A stretch of DNA of 15,851 nucleotides from JBAWAP01 sp049589355. Lineage in GTDB: Bacteria > Chloroflexota > Anaerolineae > VGOG01. Shown in pieces: positions 7,799 to 14,546 of the stretch. The translations under genes and the position numbers were made by a program. Each line of letters begins with the position of its first letter. The first letter of the stretch is position 1. The notes under the pieces were generated by a model. That model ran no database searches. It saw nothing but the letters and a program-made list of their open reading frames with translations, and was not told the origin of the DNA. The stretch is taken from positions 1 to 15,851 of the forward strand of contig JBAWAP010000298.1 in NCBI GenBank assembly GCA_049589355.1, in the 5' to 3' direction.

Positions 7799-8165
7799 AT
7801 GTTCCTCCCTATTCGCTTTTGCTGCGCTTATCCAACCCATAGTACCGGTTCGCCTGCTCCAGCGTGATGTAGCCGTTCCTCAGGTCTTGTCTCACCAGTT
7901 CCAGGGGGCGCTCCAGCGGGTCGCCCCATCCCGCGCCCGTGGCCGTCATGACCTGGATGACGTCGTCGGTGTGCAAGGTCAGGCCGCTCACCACCGCGTA
8001 GCGCTCCGTCTCACCGTTGGCGCGCACGATCAGTATGTGGTTGGGCGAACCCGGCTGGCCGCCCTTCAGGGGCCACGGCGGGACCTTGTCGCGAGTGTAG
8101 GCCACTGTCAGCCAGGCGTTGTCGGACCTGATGCGATAGTCAATCTGCACCCCCCTGCCGCCCCG
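7799..8165 (-). pseudogene. Duplicated 3' fragment of hydantoinase B
   Basis: This stretch repeats the last ~118 codons of hyuB2 (8530-8894) at roughly 95% nucleotide identity by eye, and continues about 10 bp past the stop codon. It encodes GGRGVQIDYRIRSDNAW through NRYYGLDKRSKSE with no internal stop. It lacks the first ~450 residues and has no plausible start of its own. Identity ends abruptly at about 8165, 26 bp downstream of the DUF433 stop. Changes are partly silent and partly conservative (for example K to R, E to R). It could be the relic of a tandem third hyuB, or a scar of recombination that brought in the DUF433 gene. The HyuB C-terminal piece alone should not be an enzyme. Confidence 0.85.
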
Positions 8166-8190
8166 CCGCTGCTGACATGACACACTTGAA

Positions 8191-8445
8191 TCACCGAAGC
8201 CCCCCTTCTGGCGCATGTTCCAGAAATGCCTGACTGGACAGTCGAACGGCCTCGGCGATGGCTTCTTTGCTGATACTGCCTCGCCATTCTTGGACGATAG
8301 CGTCCCACGCCATTCCTGCCGCCACCTGCTCCAGCACGTGTTGCACCATGATCCGTGTGCCGCGAAAAGTTGGCTTGCCGTGGCAAATGTCCGGGTCAAT
8401 GACGATGTACCGTCCTAACAGTTGCGCCTTTTGGCTTTCTTCCAT
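8191..8445 (-). CDS. DUF433 family antitoxin-like protein
   Basis: This small protein of 84 residues carries the DUF433 signature GRYIVIDPDICHGKPTFRGTRI (residues 11-32), then VQHVLEQVAAGMAWDAIVQEW and a helical tail with SISKEAIAEAVRLSSQAF. DUF433 proteins are helix-turn-helix antitoxins, usually encoded just before a PIN-like DUF5615 toxin. Here no toxin follows; 26 bp downstream the hyuB fragment begins. The ATG at 8445 is preceded by GAGGTG at a fitting distance. A longer frame to 8514 exists but is encoded by the heptad repeat and is not credible. It may be an orphan antitoxin or retain a regulatory role. It sits inside the duplicated hyuB end, a sign of insertion. Confidence 0.85.
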   Translation of the reverse strand: MEESQKAQLLGRYIVIDPDICHGKPTFRGTRIMVQHVLEQVAAGMAWDAIVQEWRGSISKEAIAEAVRLSSQAFLEHAPEGGLR

Positions 8446-8467
8446 TTTTAGCACCTCAATACCATGT

Positions 8468-8521
8468 TTGGAAGTTGGATGTTGGAAGTTGGATTTCCAA
8501 CCTCTAACCTCCAACCTCCAA
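8468..8521. repeat. Heptad-built hairpin upstream of DUF433 gene
   Basis: Two 26-base arms made of TTGGARG-type heptads, TTGGAAGTTGGATG... and its near complement ending ACCTCCAACCTCCAA, meet around a TT centre with four mismatches. It lies between the hyuB2 stop and the DUF433 start, where it could end or stabilise the hyuB2 mRNA. It is a short relative of the repeat at 10258-10401. Confidence 0.75.
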
Positions 8522-8539
8522 GAATTGCGTGTTCCTCAC

Positions 8540-10240
8540 CTATCCACTCGTGCTGCGCTTATCCAGCCCATAGTACCGGTTCGCCTGCTCCAGCGTGATA
8601 TAGCCGTTCTTCAGGTCTTGTTCCACCAGCTCCAGGGGGCGCTCCATCGGGTCGCCCCAGCCCGCGCCCGTGGCCGTCATGACCTGGATGACGTCGTCGG
8701 TGTGCAAGGTCAAGCCGCTCACCACCGCGTAGCGCTCGGTCTCACCGTTGGCTCGCACGATCAGTATGTGATTGGGCGAACCCGGTTGGCCGCCCTTCAG
8801 AGGCCACGGCGGGACCTTGTCGCGGGTGTAGGCCACCGTCAGCCAGGCGTTGTCGGACCTGATGCGATAGTCAATCCGCACCCCCTTGCCGCCGCGATGG
8901 AAGCCAGCGCCGCCATCCTCGTCGTGGAAGCTGAGATAGTCCACCGTCACGCCGTAGCGCGCTTCGGCCACCTCGGCCGGGCAGTTGTAGGTTTCGCCGT
9001 GCAGCGCGGAGAACTGACCTGGGTTGCCGTCGGAGGTCGGCGACCCGCCCCAGCCGCCCAGCTCAGGCTCAATCACGGCATAGGTCCGGCCGGTATCGGG
9101 ATGGATGCCGCCAAAAAGCGTGCCGCACACTGAAGCGAACCCGCCCGCGGGCAACCGGTCTGACATGTGTTGGGCCAGGCACCGCCAGATCAGATCGTGC
9201 AGCCTGATGGTAATCTCATAATAGATGCCCTGAGCCGCCGGGTAGATCGGGTCAAAGACGCTCCCGTGGCGCGTCAGGACTTTTAAGGGACGGAAGGTGC
9301 CACCGTTGCTCACTCTCTCTGGCGAGACGATGCCCTTGAAGGCGATCTGGCAGGCCACAGTCGCTTCGTCCCGGCTCATGTTGAAGGGGCCTTTGTCCTG
9401 ATCGGGACTATCCCGCAGATCAACGATGAACTCGTCGTCAGTGATCTCGATGGTGACTTTGTAGTCCGGCCCGGTATCTTGCGGTTCGACCAGGGAGTAC
9501 TTGCCCTTGGGTAGGCGTTTCAGCGCGGCCAGGGTGACCTGCTCGCCATAGTCCAGGTACTCTTTAACCGCATGAAGGAAAACGTCCTTCCCATACTTGT
9601 TCACAATTTCCAGGACGCGGCGTTCGCCGACCCGGACCGAAGCCACGCCAGCCCACAGATCGCCCGTCAGGAAATCGGGCATGCGGCAGTTCGCGGTGAG
9701 GATGTCAAACACGGAGCGGATGGGCTGGCCGCGCGAAAAGAGCTTGACGGCCGCCAGGATCAGTCCCTCCTGAAAGATCTCGGTGGCGTCGGTGGACATG
9801 CTGCCCGGCACCATGCCGCCCACGTCATTCCAGTGGGCAATGTTGGCGGTCCAGGCCACGATCTCATCGCCCGCAAAGACCGGCATGGTCAGCACGGCGT
9901 CGTTCAGGTGTGTCACGCCGCCGGTGTACGGGTCATTGGTGGCAAAGATGTCGCCCGGCTCGATGCGGTGCCCTGAGTCTGTCGAAGGGTCGCCCGGCTG
10001 GTTGAACTTTTCCATTACCCGCTTGACGGTCTTGTCCAGCACACCGACAAAGGCCGGGATGCCGGCCCCGGAACCGGCCAGCTCGCCGTTCTTGTCGGTG
10101 ATGCCCGTGCCCATGTCGAGCACTTCGTAGATGATCGCGCTCATGGCCGTGCGGCGCAGAGCGGCGAACATCTCGTCAGCAGCCGCCTGTAGCGAGCTCT
10201 GGATGATTTCCAGCGTAATCGGATCATACTTGTCGTTCAT
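8540..10240 (-). CDS. hyuB: Hydantoinase B / oxoprolinase-family subunit, second operon
   Basis: This 566-residue HyuB pairs with hyuA2, and the reaction class is as for the first operon. Marks include DPITLEIIQSSLQAA, MFAALRRTAMSAIIYEVLDMG, NDPYTGGVTHLND, GPFNMSRDE, EDGGAGFHRGGKGVRIDYR and a C-terminus ending in YYGLDKRSTSG. ATG at 10240 is preceded by AAAGGAGG at ideal spacing, right beside the heptad repeat. Residues around GDPSTDSGHR are an insertion caused by a palindromic repeat (9971-9989), flanked by 11-bp direct repeats, just before the conserved EPGD-NDPY segment. Its last ~118 codons are duplicated at 7799-8165. It may use a different substrate from HyuB1, since the two proteins differ widely outside the motifs. 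Confidence 0.93.
   Translation of the reverse strand: MNDKYDPITLEIIQSSLQAAADEMFAALRRTAMSAIIYEVLDMGTGITDKNGELAGSGAGIPAFVGVLDKTVKRVMEKFNQPGDPSTDSGHRIEPGDIFATNDPYTGGVTHLNDAVLTMPVFAGDEIVAWTANIAHWNDVGGMVPGSMSTDATEIFQEGLILAAVKLFSRGQPIRSVFDILTANCRMPDFLTGDLWAGVASVRVGERRVLEIVNKYGKDVFLHAVKEYLDYGEQVTLAALKRLPKGKYSLVEPQDTGPDYKVTIEITDDEFIVDLRDSPDQDKGPFNMSRDEATVACQIAFKGIVSPERVSNGGTFRPLKVLTRHGSVFDPIYPAAQGIYYEITIRLHDLIWRCLAQHMSDRLPAGGFASVCGTLFGGIHPDTGRTYAVIEPELGGWGGSPTSDGNPGQFSALHGETYNCPAEVAEARYGVTVDYLSFHDEDGGAGFHRGGKGVRIDYRIRSDNAWLTVAYTRDKVPPWPLKGGQPGSPNHILIVRANGETERYAVVSGLTLHTDDVIQVMTATGAGWGDPMERPLELVEQDLKNGYITLEQANRYYGLDKRSTSG
9971..9989. repeat. Palindromic-type repeat inserted in frame in hyuB2
   Basis: On the minus strand the repeat reads CCCTTCGACAGACTCAGGG, a dispersed sequence type known from many bacterial genomes. 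The direct repeat GTCGCCCGGCT occurs on both sides (9950-9960 and 9989-9999), offset by exactly 39 bp, or 13 codons. The reading frame is kept. Confidence 0.7.
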
Positions 10241-10257
10241 AGCAGTCCTCCTTTACT

Positions 10258-10401
10258 TTGGAAGTTGGATGCTGGAAGTTAGAAATTAGAAGTTGGATGT
10301 TGGATGTTGGAATTGGAAATTGGAAAACCAACCTCCAATCTCCAACCTCTAACCTCCAACCTCTAACCTCCAATCTCCAACCTCTAACCTCCAACCTCCA
10401 A
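10258..10401. repeat. Long heptad-repeat palindrome between hyuA2 and hyuB2
   Basis: The right arm holds about ten tandem heptads of CCAACCT and its variants CCAATCT and CTAACCT. The left arm carries the looser complement (TTGGAAG, TTGGATG, TTAGAAG), centred near GGAAAACC. The whole can fold into a hairpin of about 140 nt in the intercistronic RNA. It supplies the last codons and stop of hyuA2 and lies directly beside the hyuB2 Shine-Dalgarno. Confidence 0.85.
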
Positions 10402-12501
10402 GATGTGATAGTTACCATAGTCATCCACCTGACACGGCAGGCCGGGCGGGATCACGGTGGTGGCGCCGGCCTCTTCGATGATGGCCGGACCGACGAAACT
10501 CATGCCTGGTTCCAGGGCATCGCCATTGTAGATTGTCGCCCGATGGATGCCGGCTTCAACGTAATCCACTTCCCGCCGCGCTTTGACCGCCCCCCCCATC
10601 CCCCCCGCCAGCGGGGGGGCAGAGGGGGGGCGCCCCGTCGTCGGCAGTTTCTCCGGCTTCAGCTTGTCCACCTCAGCCAGGGCGACCAGGTGATACACGA
10701 CCAGCTCCACCGGGGTGTCCAGCGTGTAGGTGTATTCGCGCTCGTAGTCCGTGTCGAAGCGCTGGCGGATGGCCTCGATTTGCTCGGCCTTGATAGCTCC
10801 ATCCGGCAGGACGATTTCCACCGAGTGTTCCTGGTTCTGGTAGCGGCAGCGGCCATAGCGTAAGAAATGCACCCGCGCGGGGTCAATATCCTCGGCGGCG
10901 TACTCCTGGAGCGCCTTTTGTTCGAGTTGCCGCAGCGCCTCGTCGAGCTGCGCCGCCGCTCCTGGGGCTGACAGGTCAACGATCTGGGTCTGCAGGTAAT
11001 CGCGGCGCAGGTCGCTGAGCAGCATGCCCCAGGCCGAGAACACACTGGATTGTTTGGGGATCACCACCTTCTTGATGCCCAGCTCCCTGGCCAGGGCGCA
11101 GGCGTGCATGCCGCCCCCGCCGCCAAAGGCGATCAGCGTAAAGTCGCGCGGGTCATGGCCGCGATTGACCGAGATCAGCTTGATGGCGTTGACCATGTTG
11201 TTGTTGGCGACGCGGACGATGCTGCGCGCCGCTTCCTGGCGGCCCTCACCCCTTGCCCCTCTCCCTGGGGGAGAGGGGTTGGGGGTGAGGGTTGTGGCCA
11301 GCTTATCCAGCGCACGGTCCACCGCATCCATGTCCGCCTCCAGCGTGCCACCGCAGAAATAGTGCGGGTTGATGCAGCCCAGCGCCAGGTTCGCGTCGGT
11401 GGTCGTCGCTTCTGTGCCGCCGATGCCGTAGGACACCGGGCCAGGCACGGCGCCGGCACTCTGTGGGCCGACGTGGAGCCTCTGGAATTCGTCCACCCAG
11501 GCAATTGACCCGCCGCCGTTGCCGATTTCCACCAGGTCAACGACCGGCACCATGGCCGGATAGCCGGCCGAGGTTTCGCTGCGTCCGATCTGGTAGTTGG
11601 TGTTGAGCTTGACCTGGCCGCCCGTAATCAGCCCGCATTTGGCCGTCGTCCCGCCGATGTCAATGGCGATGGCATCCGGCTCTGCGATCAGCCGGCTGAG
11701 CGCGGCCGCGCCCCAGATCCCGCTGGCGGGACCCGACTCGACCATGGTGATCGGGATTTGGCGCGCGCTCTTGACCGTGTCCACGCCGCAGTTGGATTGC
11801 ATGATGTACGGCGTGCAGCGCATGCCGGCATCGTAGAGGGCGCTGGTCAGGCGGTCCAGGTAGCGGTGGGCGACCGGTTGCACGTACGCCGACAACACGG
11901 CGGTGTTGGTGCGCTCGTACTCGCGCCACTCGCGCGTGATCTGGTGCGAGGCCACCGTGGAGGCTTCCGGCCAAAGCTCTGTTACCCTGGCCAGCGCTGC
12001 CTCTTCGTGGGCCGGGTTAGCATAGGAATTGATGAAGCTTATGGCGATGGCCTCAACCCCTTCGGCCCGGAAATCGTCGAGAATGGCCGGCAGCCCGGAA
12101 AGGTCCAGGGGTGTGGTCTCGATCCCCTTGTAGTTGATGCGCCCCCTCACTTCGCGGCGCAGATAGCGGGGCACAAAGGGCTCGGGCTTGCGGTATTCCA
12201 GGTTGAAAAAGTCCGGGCGGGTGCCGCGGCCGATCTCCAGGATGTCGCGGAACCCCTCACTGGTGAGCAGCCCGACCTTGGCCCCTTTCCTCTCGGTGAT
12301 GGCATTGATGACAATCGTCGTCCCGTGCACAAAGGACGCGAACTCGCTCGGCGTTGTGCCGCTGGCCGAGATAACGTCCATCACACCCTTTTCAAATTGC
12401 GCCGGGGTCGTGTGGCTCTTGCCTGTGACGACCTCACCGTCCGGGGTCACGAACACCAGGTCCGTGAACGTACCTCCAATATCCGTAGCAACTCTCAGCA
12501 T
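10384..12501 (-). CDS. hyuA: Hydantoinase A / oxoprolinase-family ATP-binding subunit, second operon
   Basis: This 705-residue HyuA has phosphate loop DIGGTFTD (7-14), VHGTTIVINAITERKG, central ESGPASGI, second loop DIGGTTAKCGL, GNGGGSIAW and FGGGGGMHA. I place the start at the ATG at 12501, because GGAGG lies 8 nt upstream and the protein then begins MLRVATDIGG, matching HyuA1. The in-frame ATG at 12516 has no ribosome site. Compared with HyuA1 it carries two extra segments encoded by palindromic repeats: TPNPSPPGRGARGEG in the middle and RPPSAPPLAGGMGGA near the C-terminus. Together with a short tail these explain nearly all of the 24-residue length difference. The last residues LEVGG and the stop codon come from the heptad repeat. 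It heads the hyuA2-hyuB2 operon. Confidence 0.94.
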   Translation of the reverse strand: MLRVATDIGGTFTDLVFVTPDGEVVTGKSHTTPAQFEKGVMDVISASGTTPSEFASFVHGTTIVINAITERKGAKVGLLTSEGFRDILEIGRGTRPDFFNLEYRKPEPFVPRYLRREVRGRINYKGIETTPLDLSGLPAILDDFRAEGVEAIAISFINSYANPAHEEAALARVTELWPEASTVASHQITREWREYERTNTAVLSAYVQPVAHRYLDRLTSALYDAGMRCTPYIMQSNCGVDTVKSARQIPITMVESGPASGIWGAAALSRLIAEPDAIAIDIGGTTAKCGLITGGQVKLNTNYQIGRSETSAGYPAMVPVVDLVEIGNGGGSIAWVDEFQRLHVGPQSAGAVPGPVSYGIGGTEATTTDANLALGCINPHYFCGGTLEADMDAVDRALDKLATTLTPNPSPPGRGARGEGRQEAARSIVRVANNNMVNAIKLISVNRGHDPRDFTLIAFGGGGGMHACALARELGIKKVVIPKQSSVFSAWGMLLSDLRRDYLQTQIVDLSAPGAAAQLDEALRQLEQKALQEYAAEDIDPARVHFLRYGRCRYQNQEHSVEIVLPDGAIKAEQIEAIRQRFDTDYEREYTYTLDTPVELVVYHLVALAEVDKLKPEKLPTTGRPPSAPPLAGGMGGAVKARREVDYVEAGIHRATIYNGDALEPGMSFVGPAIIEEAGATTVIPPGLPCQVDDYGNYHILEVGG
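10589..10632. repeat. GC-rich palindrome inserted in frame in hyuA2 (C-terminal)
   Basis: Arms CGCCCCCCCCATCCCCCCGC and GCGGGGGGGCAGAGGGGGG, with a two-base centre, form an imperfect hairpin within the coding sequence. The minus strand reads it as PPSAPPLAGGMGGA. HyuA1 has no matching segment at this point, which lies in a variable linker before the conserved GPAIIEE stretch. Confidence 0.7.
11243..11291. repeat. GC-rich palindrome inserted in frame in hyuA2 (middle)
   Basis: CCCTCACCCC-type and GGGGTGAGGG-type arms of about 23 bases meet at a TG centre. This repeat type, with CCCCTCTCCC core, is widespread in several bacterial phyla. Read on the minus strand it gives LTPNPSPPGRGARGEG. It lies just before the conserved ARSIVRVANNNM helix of HyuA and keeps the frame. 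Confidence 0.75.
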
Positions 12502-12720
12502 ATTGATAACCTCCATTTATGAAATCTATGGCTGACTTGCTTGATTTGTTATGTCCGATAATCTGTCCTCCTTCTTGGGCCTTGCCCGCAAAGACCTATT
12601 GGGCTGCGACAGCAATCCTACTACTATGCCTCACACTTTCTGTCTACGGTGATGAGCCCTTTGCTCACAGTGCGGCGCACGAACGAATTGCGTAAACTGC
12701 CCGGCGATTGTGAAGCGTGA
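12502..12720. other. Intergenic leader of the second hyu operon
   Basis: The 219 bp between the winged-helix gene stop and hyuA2 must hold any promoter of the second operon, but no strong sigma70 pair was found. TGTCCGATAATCTGTC (12552-12567) resembles TGTCGGATAATGGTCTGTC (471-489) upstream of the binding-protein gene. No attC-like box is present here, unlike after the other accessory genes. Confidence 0.4.
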
Positions 12721-13563
12721 TCATTGATTTCTAGCTTTCTTCCGAGCGGCACGCTCAACCATTCTGACCAGTTTTCTCATGTGCTGTGAATCAACAAACT
12801 GGGCCCCACTGTCTCGATAGTCGGCCCATGTTTGTCCTGAAATATCCGAGGGTGGTTTAGGGCGACCCACAAGTTTAATAGGTAGAACTCTAATTCCCCA
12901 TGTGAGAGCAACACCAAGCTCAACCATAACATTAGGGTTAAGATCAGAGGTTTCAAAAACAGCAATGTCAGCAGTGATTATGTCTCTTGCGATCTCATTG
13001 AACAAGTGTTCACCATATCCAGCAGCCAGCTGTCGAAAGTCGAGCATAACATCGCGGGCTCCGGGTGAGTCTCTATACTTATCTACAGCATCTTCAAACG
13101 ATGCTCTGATGTTTTCGACGAGAGTAGCCGTTTCATAATGCTCAGATTCGAATTGGTAGCCCATTACAACTGAGATAACATCTGAGAGTGAGCGCCTCTC
13201 TGCAACGTACTCCCAGTCCTCATCAGTAAATCCATAGGGGGACCCGACAGGTAAAGGCGGACGCGATATAGTTGGAGCGGCTTCTACGTGGTCTTCCTGA
13301 ACCAATCGAGCTCTCTCAAGTTCGTACCTGCCTCTTGACGTAAGAGCTGCTTCACCGAAAAGATAAGGCGCAGTGCCCATCCAGTTATGTAGGGTTATAA
13401 GCCCCGCCTCCTCAAGAATGGCAATAGCATCATTGATCTGGGCAGGCTCTAGATCGGTGGCAGCTTGGATCTGATGCCCATTCATAAAAGCGCGGCCAAG
13501 TGAATCACGAGGAGCATCCTCAAGTGCTTGTAAGACTATCCCCGCGTCTTCTTCAATTGTCAT
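12721..13563 (-). CDS. Winged-helix plus TIR/deoxyribosyltransferase-like domain protein
   Basis: I do not recognise a named family member; the 280-residue layout is readable. Residues 1-85 look like a winged helix-turn-helix (GHQIQAATDLEPAQINDAIAILEEAGLITL, then a wing and LTSRGRYELER). A linker follows to about 125. The C-terminal part (126-235) has strand VISVVMGYQFES, helix ENIRASFEDAV, LFNEIARDIITADIAVFETSDLNPNVMVELGVALTWG and strand VLPIKLV. NPNVMVELG (209-217) is the hallmark of the nucleoside deoxyribosyltransferase/TIR-like superfamily; Glu215 would be catalytic for N-glycosidic (possibly NAD) cleavage. Such domains serve as effectors in antiviral systems, which is inference here. 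AAGGAG lies 10 nt before ATG 13563. A+T content is visibly higher than in the hyu genes, suggesting transfer. Confidence 0.75.
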   Translation of the reverse strand: MTIEEDAGIVLQALEDAPRDSLGRAFMNGHQIQAATDLEPAQINDAIAILEEAGLITLHNWMGTAPYLFGEAALTSRGRYELERARLVQEDHVEAAPTISRPPLPVGSPYGFTDEDWEYVAERRSLSDVISVVMGYQFESEHYETATLVENIRASFEDAVDKYRDSPGARDVMLDFRQLAAGYGEHLFNEIARDIITADIAVFETSDLNPNVMVELGVALTWGIRVLPIKLVGRPKPPSDISGQTWADYRDSGAQFVDSQHMRKLVRMVERAARKKARNQ

Positions 13564-13592
13564 GATAGCACTACTCCTTCTAAATCAAAACT

Positions 13593-13883
13593 GGCGACTA
13601 ACTTCAGTTGTGTCCAATGGCATGTATCTGCAATTAGGTGGTACATGCCATCAAAAAGATTTTGTGAGAATCTCCTTGCGGGCTTCCTCAAGAGTACAGG
13701 AAACAGGTAATCCCATGGCCAGGCGCGATCCATCGGTTCGGTGGCGGTTCCTCCGCACAGCGAGGCGCGGCGTGATCGCAGCAGGGGTGAAACCTACAGT
13801 CCGCTCATCCCCCACGCTTTGGGCGAACGGATCGCAGAGCGTGGTTTCGAGCGAACGGATCGCAGAGCGACCTGTTGGGCGGC
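13593..13883 (-). repeat. Repeat copy A, attC-like ends, after the HEPN gene
   Basis: This copy shares long stretches with the repeat at 14547-14910, for example CTCAAGAGTACAGGAAACA, GGTGAAACCTACAG and CTCATCCCCCACGC. Its high-coordinate end is TGTTGGGCGGC, with GTTGGGC fitting the GTTRRRY box. The low-coordinate end GGCGACTAAC is a worn version of GCCGCCCAAC. An 80-bp block present in copy B is replaced by four bases. Near the low end a perfect 10-bp hairpin (ATGGCATGTA 13617-13626, TACATGCCAT 13642-13651) takes the place of a different hairpin in copy B. GCGAACGGATCGCAGAGCG occurs twice near the other end (13823-13841, 13851-13869). It ends 18 bp from the HEPN gene stop. Confidence 0.65.
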
Positions 13884-13901
13884 GCTCTATTTCCCCTGCT
13901 C

Positions 13902-14501
13902 TCACAAGCCGGACAGCGCCACTGAGAGTATACGATCTACCACAATCATTCTGAGAGAATGAAGCTCCTTGTCCTCAAGTTCTGGGCTTATTGCCTTTTC
14001 AATGTCCATCTGCCAAGCTTCAATTTTCCCAAGTATTTCCCTCATCCGTATTAAGCGATCAAGGTTGACATCTAAATGCTCATCCGTAAGCAATCTGGGG
14101 AGTTCGTGAGCGATTGCATTTCTGTGTTCGGTAATCTCCTCAATGTCAGCGACATCTTCTTCGCTTATAACACCGATGTCTGCCAGAAACAAATAAGAAG
14201 CTTCCCACTTGTTCTTATCAAACTCCTTGAGTCGCTTTCTGTATGCCGCAACTACTCGATCGTCCCGATGTTTCATATCTTCAAGCATTGCTTCCCAAGT
14301 CGCCCATCGCTTAGAGGCTTCCTCCATTTCGAATGTGTCTGTGAGGAAATCCTCGACATCGGCCAAGATGACGAATTTCAAGACTTCGAAGGCGAACAAA
14401 TAGAGTGAGGACAAAACCAGATTCCGTTTTATCAACCCTTCATCCAGGAACTTCTCAGGAGAGAAGCGGTATTTTGCCCATCGTTTTTCTCTCCTACCCA
14501 C
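13902..14501 (-). CDS. HEPN-motif helical protein
   Basis: I do not recognise a specific family. The predicted protein of 199 residues is almost all helical: a hydrophobic helix NLVLSSLYLFAFEVLKFVIL (27-46), charged helices to about 110, then ITEHRNAIAHELPRLL (123-138). RNAIAH (Arg127, His132) fits the R-X4-6-H signature of HEPN ribonuclease and dimer domains found in toxins and abortive-infection proteins. I choose the GTG at 14501 as start: the conserved-looking sequence begins there, and further upstream the frame runs into the repeat. GAGAGAGG lies just before it. A nuclease or RNA-binding role in stress or phage defence is inference. It sits 45 bp from one repeat and 18 bp from the other, the compact layout of a cassette. 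Confidence 0.68.
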   Translation of the reverse strand: MGRREKRWAKYRFSPEKFLDEGLIKRNLVLSSLYLFAFEVLKFVILADVEDFLTDTFEMEEASKRWATWEAMLEDMKHRDDRVVAAYRKRLKEFDKNKWEASYLFLADIGVISEEDVADIEEITEHRNAIAHELPRLLTDEHLDVNLDRLIRMREILGKIEAWQMDIEKAISPELEDKELHSLRMIVVDRILSVALSGL

Positions 14502-14546
14502 CTTGACCTCTCTCTCCAACTTGCGGGCTGGATTGGCGAAGGCAGC

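Noticed and set aside
7784..8399. Full 196-codon frame covering the hyuB fragment and upstream
   Set aside because: The part above 8165 is the DUF433 gene read in the wrong frame; only the 3' hyuB portion is homologous to anything.
8446..8514. Upstream extension of the DUF433 frame (MEVRGWKSNFQHPTS)
   Set aside because: It is a translation of the heptad repeat; the ATG at 8445 has the Shine-Dalgarno and starts at the usual family length.
10258..10401. Possible CRISPR array
   Set aside because: Units are 7 bp, contiguous and without spacers, and form a palindrome.
10224..10424. 66-codon frame rich in WRLEVRG repeats
   Set aside because: It is only the heptad palindrome read through, overlapping both hyu genes.
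12502..12516. Alternative hyuA2 start at 12516
   Set aside because: It has no Shine-Dalgarno, while the ATG at 12501 has GGAGG at 8 nt and aligns with the HyuA1 N-terminus.
13651..13905. 84-codon minus-strand frame inside repeat A
   Set aside because: It is repeat-encoded, shares only the repeat peptide with copy B, and overlaps the end of the HEPN gene without a ribosome site.
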